Assembly (NCBI GenBank): GCA_903937385.1
Contig: CAIZZF010000005.1
Location: forward strand, 62,001-126,000
Origin: an uncultured Holophagaceae bacterium
GTDB taxonomy: Bacteria > Acidobacteriota > Holophagae > Holophagales > Holophagaceae
Length of the DNA stretch: 64,000 nt
Reading direction: 5' to 3'
The position numbers were made by a program, and so were the translations under genes. Below, in pieces: positions 26,617 through 34,877 of the stretch. Below the pieces are notes generated by a model. The model did not search any database. It had not been told where the DNA came from and saw only the letters and a list, made by a program, of their open reading frames with translations. Position 1 is the first letter of the stretch, and each line of letters opens with the position of its first letter.

Positions 26617-27765
26617 TTAGGGCTCCTCGGTCAACCACCCGGCGCGCGTGGACTGGGCAAAGGCGGGAAACCTGTTTTCCAGCAATGCCTGCCTTGCGGC
26701 GCGGGTAAGCCCCACAGTGTAACTCAGGTTGTGGATCGTGTTCAGCGTGAACCCCAGAAGCTCCCCACACCGGAACAGATGGTGCAGGTAGGCCCGGCTG
26801 AAGGTGGCGCAGGTGTAGCAGGCGCAGTCGGGGTCCAGAGGCCGATCCGCGTCCCGGTGCCGGGCGTTCTTCAGGTTCAGGCGCCCCCGGCTGGTGAGGG
26901 CGCGGCCATGCCGGGCCTCGCGGCTGGGCAGGACGCAGTCGAAGAGGTCCACCCCATGCTCGATGCCGAAGATCAGGTCCTCCGGCGTCCCCACCCCCAT
27001 GAGGTAGCGGGGCCGGTCGGCGGGCAGTTCCCGGACGAACTCCGCCAGCAGGGCGTTCATCTCGGGCTTGGGCTCTCCCACGCTGAGCCCGCCCACGGCG
27101 AAGCCCTGGAAGGGGGTCCGGGCATCCAGCTCCAGGGCCTCGGCCAGGTGGCGGCGCCGCAGGTCCAGGTGTGTGCCCCCCTGGTTGATGGCGAAGAGGG
27201 CCTGGTAGTCCTGCAGGGGCACGGCCCGGCTGCGGGCCAGCCAGCGGGTGGTCCGGGCCATGCTGATCTCCAGCTTGGAGCGCTCCAGCTGCCCCGGCGG
27301 GCACTCGTCCAGGGCCATGCAGATGTCCGAGCCCAGGTTCCGCTGGATCTCCAGGCTGCGCTCCGGGGACAGGAACTGGGGGCTGCCGTCGATGTGGCTC
27401 TGGAAGGTCACCCCCTCCTCGTTCATCTTCCGCAGGGAGGCCAGGGAGAAGACCTGGAAGCCGCCGGAATCCGTCAGGATGGGGCCGTCCCAGCCCATGA
27501 AGCGGTGCAGCCCTCCCAGCCGGGCCACCAGCTCGTCCCCCGGCCGAAGCCCTAAGTGATAGGTATTGCCGAGGATGACCTGGGGCCCGATCTCCCGGAG
27601 CTGGACCGGCGTGATGCCCTTGACCGTGCCCTGGGTGCCCACGGGCATGAAGGCCGGCGTCAGGACCAGGCCATGACCGGTATGGAAGGACCCCGCGCGG
27701 GCGGGGGTTTCCGGGCATTCGGCCTCGGTGCGGTATGCGCAAGATCGGTCTGCTTGATATGGCAT
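26617..27765 (-). CDS. tgt: tRNA-guanine transglycosylase (queuine/preQ1)
   Basis: 382 residues. Exchanges G34 for preQ1 in tRNAs with GUN anticodons. Visible features: the substrate-binding LTDSGGFQVFSL (nucleophile/base-contact region), GGLSVGEPK, YLMGVGTPEDL, the catalytic-Asp segment GVDLFDCVLPSR, and the zinc site CACYTCATFSRAYLHH. A short N-terminal extension precedes the conserved HTGHG-like region. First gene of the tgt-yajC-secDF operon; it diverges from tonB across about 260 bases. Confidence 0.95.
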   Translation of the reverse strand: MPYQADRSCAYRTEAECPETPARAGSFHTGHGLVLTPAFMPVGTQGTVKGITPVQLREIGPQVILGNTYHLGLRPGDELVARLGGLHRFMGWDGPILTDSGGFQVFSLASLRKMNEEGVTFQSHIDGSPQFLSPERSLEIQRNLGSDICMALDECPPGQLERSKLEISMARTTRWLARSRAVPLQDYQALFAINQGGTHLDLRRRHLAEALELDARTPFQGFAVGGLSVGEPKPEMNALLAEFVRELPADRPRYLMGVGTPEDLIFGIEHGVDLFDCVLPSREARHGRALTSRGRLNLKNARHRDADRPLDPDCACYTCATFSRAYLHHLFRCGELLGFTLNTIHNLSYTVGLTRAARQALLENRFPAFAQSTRAGWLTEEP

Positions 27766-28029
27766 GATAGGGACTCGGCTTTCATAACAATGATTGGCAC
27801 TTCCACTCAGCGGGCCGCACTAACAAGGACGCGGCTTCCGGGAATATCCTCAGAGCACCGTCGTGTCGAGAGGATGGCCCCGAGTTTCAAGGCTTGACCT
27901 GCCGACGACCCTTTGCCATCTTAGCCGTTGGGCTTGACCCAGATCTTTATCCTATTCACTGAAGCTGGACCGATGTTCCCGTCGGCTCGGCTCGCTGTTT
28001 TTTCCCTGTGGATTTTTCAAGGGAGTCGC

Positions 28030-28827
28030 ATGAGCAAAGACCCCAACAAATCTGTTCCAGCCAAACCGGCCGCTCCCGTGGAGACGCTGGAGGACGCCGT
28101 CTATAAGACGTCCCTGGTGGCCGGGAACGAAGAGATCAGGCGGGGCAATCCCATGGTCACCATCCCGACGACGGTGGCCATGTATGTGCTGTTTTCGGTG
28201 GTGGCCTTCCAGCTCGCGAAGCAGTCGCAGGTGGTCAAGGAGAAGCTGAAGACGGTCGGCATCGACCTCACGGAGCAGGCTGACGCCGCCCCGCCGCCGC
28301 CGCCTCCGCCCCCTCCGCCTCCGCCCCCGCCTCCGCCCCCGCCCATGGCGGCCACGTCCAAGGCGGACACGACCCCGATCGACCCCCGACAGGAAGTCGT
28401 GCCTGAGCAGGCTCCGAAAGAGCTGCCCAAGCAGGATCACTCCCTCGGCGGCGTTCCGGGCGGCGTGCCCGGTGGCGTCCCTGGTGGTGTCATCGGCGGC
28501 GTCGTGGGTGGCGTCATCGGCGGCGTTCCCGGCGGCACCGGCAAGGTGGTGGATTTCGACTTCAGCCAGATCAAGGTGAAGTATCAGCCCCCCGCCCCCC
28601 CCTACCCGGCCCTCGCCAAGATCGCCAAGATCCAGGGCACCGTGGTCGTCGAGATCGTCGTGGGTCCCGATGGGGTGCCCACTTCGGCCAGCGCCAAGGA
28701 AGGTCCACCCCAGCTCCGCCCCACTGCTGAGGCCTACGCCATGCAGTGGAAGTTCGAGCCAGCCTTGCTGAACGGCCAGCCGCAATACGCCCGCTTCAAA
28801 TTGACCATGCCGTTCCGGCTCAGGTAG
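28030..28827 (+). CDS. tonB: TonB-family energy transducer
   Basis: 265 residues from an ATG with GGGAG four bases upstream. The N-terminal ~45 residues are cytoplasmic, and one membrane helix follows (TTVAMYVLFSVVAFQLA). A long uninterrupted run of about 20 prolines comes next, then a Gly-rich stretch of GGVPGGV-type repeats. The TonB C-terminal domain starts at VKYQPPAPPYPALAKIAKI and ends in RFKLTMPFRLR. TonB carries proton-motive energy to outer-membrane receptors. It is followed by exbB and two exbD genes, forming a full energising module. Confidence 0.92.
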   Translation: MSKDPNKSVPAKPAAPVETLEDAVYKTSLVAGNEEIRRGNPMVTIPTTVAMYVLFSVVAFQLAKQSQVVKEKLKTVGIDLTEQADAAPPPPPPPPPPPPPPPPPPMAATSKADTTPIDPRQEVVPEQAPKELPKQDHSLGGVPGGVPGGVPGGVIGGVVGGVIGGVPGGTGKVVDFDFSQIKVKYQPPAPPYPALAKIAKIQGTVVVEIVVGPDGVPTSASAKEGPPQLRPTAEAYAMQWKFEPALLNGQPQYARFKLTMPFRLR

Positions 28828-28882
28828 TCCACCCGACCTCCGTCATTCAACTCTTCCCCTTTTTCTTCCAGAAGGAACTCAC

Positions 28883-29611
28883 ATGAACCTGCTTTCCTCC
28901 CCCCTGATGCTCGCCCTTGCCGAGGGTGGCCAAGACAGCTTCTCGCCCCGCGAGCTCTTCATGGCGGCCTCCCCCGCCAACAAGGGCATCATCATCCTGC
29001 TCATCTTCCTCTTCTGCTATCAGGTCTACGTGGCAGTCGAGCGCTTCGTGACCTACGCGCAGAGCAAGCAGGCCTCTGACAAGTTCCTCAAGCTCTTCAT
29101 GGACACCCTCCGCCGCGGTGACTTCGAGGCCGCCAAGCGCGCCGCCACCACCCACAACAAGAGCCACATCGCCCTCGTCCTCAAGCACGGCCTGGACATC
29201 TTCCAGTACGAGAAGCAGCTCAAGACCATGAACCCCCACCACGACGCCATCCAGCCCGTGGAGCGCGCCATCCAGCGCGGCACCGCCGAGGTCCTCGAGC
29301 TCCTCAAGAAGGGCATGAGCGGCCTGGGCACCATCGGCGCGCTGGCCCCCTTCATCGGCCTGCTCGGCACCGTCATCGGCATCATCAAGGTCTTCTCTGA
29401 CCTGAAGACCAAGGGCGCGGGCGACATCAACGCGCTGGCCGGCTCCATCGGTGAGGCCCTCGCCACCACCGCCCTCGGCCTCTTCGTCGCCATCCCCGCC
29501 GTGTGGATCTACAACCTGCTGGTGAACAAGCAGGACGTGGTGGTCACCAACATCAACAACGCCGCCTCCCAGATGATCGACGAGTTCATCCGCCGCGAGA
29601 GCCAGAACTAA
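28883..29611 (+). CDS. exbB: ExbB/TolQ-family proton channel
   Basis: 242 residues with three membrane helices: one near residues 32-50 (GIIILLIFLFCYQVYVAV) and two in the C-terminal half (GLGTIGALAPFIGLLGTVIG and ALATTALGLFVAIPAVWIY). The segment GTIGALAPFIGLLGTV with the conserved Pro and the ATTALGLFVAIPA helix are diagnostic. It forms the pentameric channel around ExbD and drives TonB. Confidence 0.93.
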   Translation: MNLLSSPLMLALAEGGQDSFSPRELFMAASPANKGIIILLIFLFCYQVYVAVERFVTYAQSKQASDKFLKLFMDTLRRGDFEAAKRAATTHNKSHIALVLKHGLDIFQYEKQLKTMNPHHDAIQPVERAIQRGTAEVLELLKKGMSGLGTIGALAPFIGLLGTVIGIIKVFSDLKTKGAGDINALAGSIGEALATTALGLFVAIPAVWIYNLLVNKQDVVVTNINNAASQMIDEFIRRESQN

Positions 29612-29671
29612 GCTGCTTCCCCACCCCGCCCGGGGGCGCAAGTCCCCGGGTCATTCAGAGGAGAACACACC

Positions 29672-30172
29672 ATGGATACAGGTGGTTCCAAGGGTGGAAT
29701 GAAGGCCGACATCAATGTCACGCCGCTGGTGGACATCGTGCTGGTGCTGCTGATCATCTTCATCGTGATCACACCCGCCGTGAACAACGCCGTGAAGCTG
29801 CCGTTGGCCAAGCATGCCCCGAAGGTGGAGCAGCAGCAGGACTCGGGTCAGAAGTACCTGACCCTCATGCTGACCTCCAAGCGCAACGACAAGTACGAAG
29901 TGATCGGCCCCGGCGCCGTCCTGATTGATGACAAGGACGCGAAGGACATGCGCTTCTTCATCAACAACGAAGCCCAGCGCCAGCAGCTTGAGGACTTCAT
30001 CAGCCGCAACGTCTCGCAGCTGAACGACAAGCGCGTGTTCGTGAAGGCCGATGCCGATCTCCCCTTCAAGTACATCAACGAGCTCTTCCAGACCTGCCGC
30101 AAGGGGGGCGCTGACGAGGCGTCCATCGTGACCAGCGAAGACAAGAGCGAAAAGAAGGAAGGGGGTCACTGA
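29672..30172 (+). CDS. exbD: ExbD/TolR-family protein, copy 1
   Basis: 166 residues. The N-terminus (KADINVTPLVDIVLVLLIIFIVI) carries the conserved membrane Asp needed for proton conduction. The periplasmic C-terminal domain contains FVKADADLPFKYINELFQTC. A clear Shine-Dalgarno (AGAGGAG) precedes the ATG. The stop is fused to the ATG of the second exbD copy (TGATG). Confidence 0.92.
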   Translation: MDTGGSKGGMKADINVTPLVDIVLVLLIIFIVITPAVNNAVKLPLAKHAPKVEQQQDSGQKYLTLMLTSKRNDKYEVIGPGAVLIDDKDAKDMRFFINNEAQRQQLEDFISRNVSQLNDKRVFVKADADLPFKYINELFQTCRKGGADEASIVTSEDKSEKKEGGH

Positions 30173-30663
30173 TGGATACCGGCGGTGCCAAAGGCAAACA
30201 GAAATCCGATATCAACGTCACGCCCCTGATCGACATCGTGCTGGTGCTGCTCATCGTCTTCATTGTGATGGTGCCGGGCCTGAGCAAGGCCATGAAGGTG
30301 GTCGTGCCCCAGGTCGTCCAGACCGCCACGCCGCCCAAGCCTGACCCCAACAACATCCTGATCCAGGTGGACCAGGACGGGACGATGACGCTTCAGCAGG
30401 ACAAGATTGATGCCCAGGGTCTCAAGGAGAGGCTCCCTGACGCCGTCATGCTGCAGCCCCTCAACTACCGCAAGGTCTTCCTGAAGGTCGATGAGGACGT
30501 GAAGTTCCAGGTCATGGTGGACGTGCTCGACGCGATCCGCGCTGCCTCGGACAGCGCGAAGAAGAAGTCCCTCGAGCAGCTCGACAAGTTCCAGGGCCAG
30601 GATGGAGGTGACGTCAAGGTTGCCGTCTCTCTCAAGAAGCGGGCAGGAGCCCCCACGACCTGA
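30172..30663 (+). CDS. exbD: ExbD/TolR-family protein, copy 2
   Basis: 163 residues, a divergent paralogue of the preceding gene. It has the same membrane motif INVTPLIDIVLVLLIVFIVM with Asp, then a different periplasmic domain including FLKVDEDVKFQVMVDVLDAI. Two different ExbD chains in one operon are common in TonB systems of Acidobacteriota and Bacteroidota, and may give heteromeric ExbD dimers. Its start overlaps the first exbD by one base. Confidence 0.9.
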   Translation: MDTGGAKGKQKSDINVTPLIDIVLVLLIVFIVMVPGLSKAMKVVVPQVVQTATPPKPDPNNILIQVDQDGTMTLQQDKIDAQGLKERLPDAVMLQPLNYRKVFLKVDEDVKFQVMVDVLDAIRAASDSAKKKSLEQLDKFQGQDGGDVKVAVSLKKRAGAPTT

Positions 30664-30694
30664 AATCGCTAAAAACAGTTCGAACTATTTTCAC

Positions 30695-30723
30695 CAGGGC
30701 CCCAGTCGGGGCCCTGTTTTTTT
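30695..30723 (+). terminator. Rho-independent terminator of tonB-exbBD
   Basis: CAGGGCCCC (30695-30703), loop AGTC, and GGGGCCCTG (30708-30716) make a 9-bp perfect GC stem followed directly by seven Ts. It sits 32 bases after the second exbD stop, in the normal position for the end of the operon. Confidence 0.92.
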
Positions 30724-30994
30724 GGGCCCTGGTATAGCGAAATTCACTTAGTCCGGCCGGTTTGTCTAAGTATTACCGTTCATGTATTTGGCTACATTTG
30801 GCTCCATTTTGGGGCCTGGCGGGCCTCGCAAAGGGCTCCTGAAACACGCTGAACGAGGGGGGTGACTGGTAGTCCATCAAGCGTATTTCGCTGTCGTTGA
30901 TCGGGTTGAACACTGTGGTTGTGGATTCACCACCTTCCCCTCACGAATCCGGGAAGCCAGCTCCAGACCAAAAGGTTTCACCCAGGAGTGCTTC
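30724..30994 (+). promoter_or_regulatory. Upstream region of the M4 protease gene
   Basis: No gene. The segment is less GC-rich at its left end and includes three staggered TTTGGCT/ATTTTGG units (30786-30812), an imperfect tandem repeat, then a leader with AGGAGTGCTTC directly before the protease ATG. Promoter elements are expected here, but none can be fixed from sequence. Confidence 0.35.
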
Positions 30995-33634
30995 ATGACC
31001 CCCTTCAGCGCCCGCTTCCTGACCTGCACCTCCCTCCGGCTGACCCTCTCCTTCCTGGCCGTCACCCTGGCCGCTGGCACCCCCTCCACCCACACTGGGC
31101 TGGAAGCCTCCCACCTGGCGACGGCCGGCACCGAGGGACTGGCTGCCAAGCGTGCCGAGCTGGGCCTGAACGCGGACCATGCCTTCCAGGTGCGCGGCAC
31201 CCACTCCGACGAGCTGGGCCAGACCCACGGCCACCACAGCCAGTTCTACAAGGGCATCCGGGTCTGGGGCGGCGACGCCATCACCCACCTCGACCGCAAT
31301 GGCCTCGAGCTGCCCCTGACCGATTCGCTCCAGCGCAACATCCAGCTCAACGTGACGCCTTCCCTGGGTGCCGGCGAAGCACTCGCGGCCGTCCTCCAGG
31401 ATCTGGCCCCCCTCGGCGCCTTCTCCGTGGCCCCCACCAGCGAGCTCGTGGTCTACCCCGAGACCAGCCTCGTGGTCCGCAAGCCCAGCAGCCACACCCT
31501 GGACCAGGACTTCGACGCCACCGGCATCGAGCACGAAGTCATCCGCCACACCCTGGCCTACCACATCCACACCGAGCTCGAGAATGCCCAGGACGGCATC
31601 CGGCACACCGACTACCTTGTGAACGCCCACACCGGCGCGATCCTCCAGCAGTGGAACACCCTGCACACCGTCGGCACCACGGGCACCGGCAAAAGCCAGT
31701 ATTCGGGCGTGGTCACCGTCAACACCAACAGCACCAGCACCGGCTACGAGCTGCGCGACCTGACCCGCGGCACGGGCGGCACCTTCGGCAACAACGTGGT
31801 CACCAACGCTGCCCATGCCACCACCAGCTCCACCGCCACCGGCACCGTCTACACCAGCGCCACCAACACCTGGGGTGACGGCGCCAACTACGTCGAAAAC
31901 ACCTCCACCACCGCCCCCAATGGCCAGACTGCCGCGGTTGACGCCATGTTCGGCATGGCCAAGTCCTGGGATTTCTACAAGAACGTCTTCGGCCGCAACG
32001 GCATCGACGGCAAGGGCACCGCGACCTACAGCCGCGTGCACATCGGCAGCGCCTACGACAACGCCTTCTGGTCCGACAGCTGCTTCTGCATGACCTACGG
32101 CGACGGCACCGGCTTCACCACCCTGACGGCCCTGGATGTGGCGGGTCACGAGCTGAGCCACGGCGTCTGCGCCCGGACCGCGAACCTGGTCTACTGCGGC
32201 GAGTCCGGCGGCCTCAACGAAGCGAACTCCGACATCTTCGGCACCCTGATCGAGTTCTACGCCCGCGGCGGCTCCGGCGCCAGCATCGGCAACACCGGCG
32301 GCAACTGGACCATCGGCGAGCAGCTCTCCTCCACCCCCCTCCGCTACCTGTACAAGCCCAGCCTCGACGGCCGCAGCCCCGACGCGTGGAGCGCCTCCCT
32401 CGGCAGCCTGGACGTGCACTACTCCAGCGGCCCCATGAACCGCTGCTTCTACTTCCTGAGCCAGGGCGCCACTCCCGCCGGCAACACCAGCACCAGCTAC
32501 CTGCCCACGGGCATGGCCGGCCTGGGCAACGACAAGGCCGCGGCCATCTGGTTCCGCGCCCTCACCACCTACCTCACCAGCACCTCCAACTACGCCGCCA
32601 CCCGCACCGCCACCATCAGCGCCGCCAAGGACCTCTACGGCGCGGGCAGTGCGGAAGAGCAGGCCGTGTGGAACGCCTTCCACGGCATCAACGTGGGCGC
32701 CGCCTGGTCCAGCACCGTGCCCGACACCACCGCGCCCAAGACCACGGCCGCCGAAGCTGGCACCGCCGGCACCATCACCCTGACCGCCACGGCCACCGAC
32801 AACATCGGCGTCACCAAGGTCGAGTACTACGTCGATGGCGTCCTCAAGGGTACCAACACCGCCGCCCCCTTCGCCCTGAGCCTGGACTCCAGGACCCTGG
32901 CCAACGCCAGCCACAGCCTGGTGACCAAGGCCTACGACGCCGCCGGTAACATCGGCACCTCCCCCGCCGTCACCTTTGCCATCAGCAACCCTGTCCCTGA
33001 CACCACCGCCCCCAAGGCCACCGGCTCCGTCTCCGGCACCGCCGGCACCCTCACGCTGTCTGCCACGGCCACCGACAACGTCGGCGTCACCAAGGTCGAG
33101 TACTACGTCGATGGCACCCTCAAGGGCACCACCACCACCGCCCCCCACACCCTGGGCCTGGACTCCAAGACCCTCTCCAACGCCTCGCACAGCCTGGTGG
33201 TCAAGGCCTACGACGCCGCCGGCAATGTCGGCACCTCCGCGGCCGCGACCTTCGTCAGCAACAACGCCAGCGTCGTCTCCAGCTACTGCGAAGTCGAGAG
33301 CAACAACACGGTGGCCACCGCCAACGTCCTCGCCGACACCATCACCAAGGTCACCGGCACCATCGGCACCAGCACCGACCAGGACTTCTTCAAGCTCACC
33401 GTCGGCGCGGGCCGCACCGTGACCGTGAACATGACGGGCCCCGCGAACAAGGACTTCGACCTCTACCTGTTAAACGGCAACGGGACCACCCTGAAGTACA
33501 GCTCCACCTTCACCTGCACGGAGTCGGTGACCTACCAGAACACCGGCGCGACCGCAGTATTCTACCTCAAGGTCGTCGGCTGCAGCGGTTCCTTTAACGC
33601 CTCTGCCCCCTACACCCTGACCATCAGCCGATAG
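30995..33634 (+). CDS. Secreted M4 (thermolysin-like) metalloprotease with Ig-like and PPC domains
   Basis: 879 residues. A signal peptide is followed by an FTP/propeptide-like region with YKGIRVWGGDAI. The catalytic domain has the zinc motif HELSH at residues 385-389 and the third zinc ligand Glu409 in LNEANSDIFG, exactly the 19-residue spacing of thermolysin. Two tandem Ig-like domains follow (DTTAPK...TDNVGVTKVEYYVDG), nearly identical to each other. The last ~110 residues are a pre-peptidase C-terminal (PPC) domain, usually removed on secretion. It is probably an extracellular protease for peptide scavenging, matching the peptide transporter and aminopeptidase elsewhere in the window. Confidence 0.94.
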   Translation: MTPFSARFLTCTSLRLTLSFLAVTLAAGTPSTHTGLEASHLATAGTEGLAAKRAELGLNADHAFQVRGTHSDELGQTHGHHSQFYKGIRVWGGDAITHLDRNGLELPLTDSLQRNIQLNVTPSLGAGEALAAVLQDLAPLGAFSVAPTSELVVYPETSLVVRKPSSHTLDQDFDATGIEHEVIRHTLAYHIHTELENAQDGIRHTDYLVNAHTGAILQQWNTLHTVGTTGTGKSQYSGVVTVNTNSTSTGYELRDLTRGTGGTFGNNVVTNAAHATTSSTATGTVYTSATNTWGDGANYVENTSTTAPNGQTAAVDAMFGMAKSWDFYKNVFGRNGIDGKGTATYSRVHIGSAYDNAFWSDSCFCMTYGDGTGFTTLTALDVAGHELSHGVCARTANLVYCGESGGLNEANSDIFGTLIEFYARGGSGASIGNTGGNWTIGEQLSSTPLRYLYKPSLDGRSPDAWSASLGSLDVHYSSGPMNRCFYFLSQGATPAGNTSTSYLPTGMAGLGNDKAAAIWFRALTTYLTSTSNYAATRTATISAAKDLYGAGSAEEQAVWNAFHGINVGAAWSSTVPDTTAPKTTAAEAGTAGTITLTATATDNIGVTKVEYYVDGVLKGTNTAAPFALSLDSRTLANASHSLVTKAYDAAGNIGTSPAVTFAISNPVPDTTAPKATGSVSGTAGTLTLSATATDNVGVTKVEYYVDGTLKGTTTTAPHTLGLDSKTLSNASHSLVVKAYDAAGNVGTSAAATFVSNNASVVSSYCEVESNNTVATANVLADTITKVTGTIGTSTDQDFFKLTVGAGRTVTVNMTGPANKDFDLYLLNGNGTTLKYSSTFTCTESVTYQNTGATAVFYLKVVGCSGSFNASAPYTLTISR
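32728..33262 (+). repeat. Tandem duplication of an Ig-like domain inside the M4 protease
   Basis: Two coding units of about 270 bases (around 32,728-32,995 and 32,998-33,262) repeat the same reading, with identical runs such as GCGTCACCAAGGTCGAGTAC. High DNA identity points to a recent internal duplication or gene conversion. Confidence 0.75.
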
Positions 33635-33650
33635 TTCGAGCCGGTTCCCA

Positions 33651-33684
33651 AGGAGGAGGGCCGCCACGGCGGCCCTCCTCCTTT
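33651..33684 (+). terminator. Terminator of the M4 protease gene
   Basis: AGGAGGAGGGCCGCC (33651-33665), loop AC, and GGCGGCCCTCCTCCT (33668-33682) form a perfect 15-bp stem with a short T run. It begins 17 bases after the protease stop. Confidence 0.8.
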
Positions 33685-33813
33685 GCTGGTCCATCACATT
33701 TATGCCTGGTGGTTGGGGCATAGGGACCCCGTTCACTCCGCACGCCGCCAGCGCCCCGCGACAGGTCCCTGCTCCAGATGCCATGACCAGAAAGACTCTA
33801 AAGCCAAGGGAAA

Positions 33814-33882
33814 CCGGTGAGGAACGGGGAGACTGCCATGAACGAAGATTCTTTCTCACCGGCCCTCACCGTTCCTCACCGG
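33814..33882. repeat. 14-bp perfect inverted repeat with 41-base loop
   Basis: CCGGTGAGGAACGG (33814-33827) and CCGTTCCTCACCGG (33869-33882) face each other. A partial third copy, CTCACCGGCCCTCACC, lies in the loop. The repeat lies 22 bases beyond the stop of the minus-strand DMT transporter and may end its transcript. No other function is evident. Confidence 0.6.
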
Positions 33883-33903
33883 CGAATCAGCCTTTTTAGC
33901 CGC

Positions 33904-34806
33904 TCAGGCCGCGGCGACGGGTTTCCGGCGCTGGCCCAGCACGGTGCCGTAGGCCACCCCGGCCACGGTGATGAGCACCCCCGCCAGCCCCGCCAGGGTG
34001 GCCCGCTCCCCCAGCAGAGGCATGGCCAGCAGGTATTGGATGATGGGCAGCAGCTGGAGCCAGATGGCGGCTTCCGAGACGGCCAGGGTGCCATAGGCCT
34101 GGGACATGAGGATCTGGCCCCCGTAGGCCAGCAGGCTCATGAGGATGGCCAGGGACCAGGGTCCGAGCCCACCGGGCCAGGGGGTCAGGGCGAAGGGCAG
34201 CACCACGGGCAGCCCCGCCACACAGAAGAAGAAGAAGATCGTGGCGGCATTGTCCGTGTGGCGGACGGCGCGGATGGCGTTGGCGCTGGTGGCGGCGAAC
34301 ACCGCGGCGGCCAGCGCAGCCAGCTGGCCCCGGCCGAAGCCCAGGCCAACGTGGCCCTGGCTGAGCACCAGCGCCACACCCAGGGACGCAGCCAGGATGG
34401 CCAGCCAGAGGTGGAGGGAGGGTCGCTCCTTGAAGAGCACCAGCGACATCCCCGTGGCGATCACCGGGAACACGTTGTAGAGGATGCCCGCCTCGCCCGC
34501 TGGGATGTGGGCCAGGGCGTAGAAGTAGAGCACCACCACCGCCCCGCCCGAGAGGCCGCGGGTCACCAGCAGCCGGTAGTTGCTGGGCCGGTAGAGGCCC
34601 GGGATCAGGCCGAAGGCCACCAGGCTGAGGAGGGCTCCCACCACGAAGCGCATGACCGCGAGATGGCCCGCCGAGAACCCCATGCCCGGCAGGGTGAGCT
34701 TCCGCGCCAGGATGGCCATGAGGCCGAAGCACAGCGCCGACCCGGCCAGCTGCGCCCGCGCCACCATGCGGCGACGGGACAGGGCAGCGGCGGCGGCAAG
34801 AGGCAT
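33904..34806 (-). CDS. EamA/DMT-family membrane transporter
   Basis: 300 residues with ten predicted membrane helices in two EamA repeats (first about 15-140, second about 155-290). Typical signatures are RFVVGALLSLVAF, LYFYALAHIPAGEAGILYNVFPV and SQAYGTLAVSEAAIWLQLLP. Members export metabolites such as amino acids or nucleosides; the substrate is not predictable. It is the last clearly core-like gene before the accessory region. Confidence 0.88.
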   Translation of the reverse strand: MPLAAAAALSRRRMVARAQLAGSALCFGLMAILARKLTLPGMGFSAGHLAVMRFVVGALLSLVAFGLIPGLYRPSNYRLLVTRGLSGGAVVVLYFYALAHIPAGEAGILYNVFPVIATGMSLVLFKERPSLHLWLAILAASLGVALVLSQGHVGLGFGRGQLAALAAAVFAATSANAIRAVRHTDNAATIFFFFCVAGLPVVLPFALTPWPGGLGPWSLAILMSLLAYGGQILMSQAYGTLAVSEAAIWLQLLPIIQYLLAMPLLGERATLAGLAGVLITVAGVAYGTVLGQRRKPVAAA

Positions 34807-34877
34807 CTCCGCATCCTAGAGCGGAGGCAGAAGAGGACAAAGGAAAAGCTTCAGCAGGCCAAGGCTGCCTTTTTATT

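Noticed and set aside
1-34806. Long open frames opposite aroB, the ABC exporter, AOR, secDF and others
   Set aside because: High GC content gives long stop-free antisense frames. They lack ribosome-binding sites, contain Arg/Gly/Pro-rich low-complexity protein and overlap proven genes.
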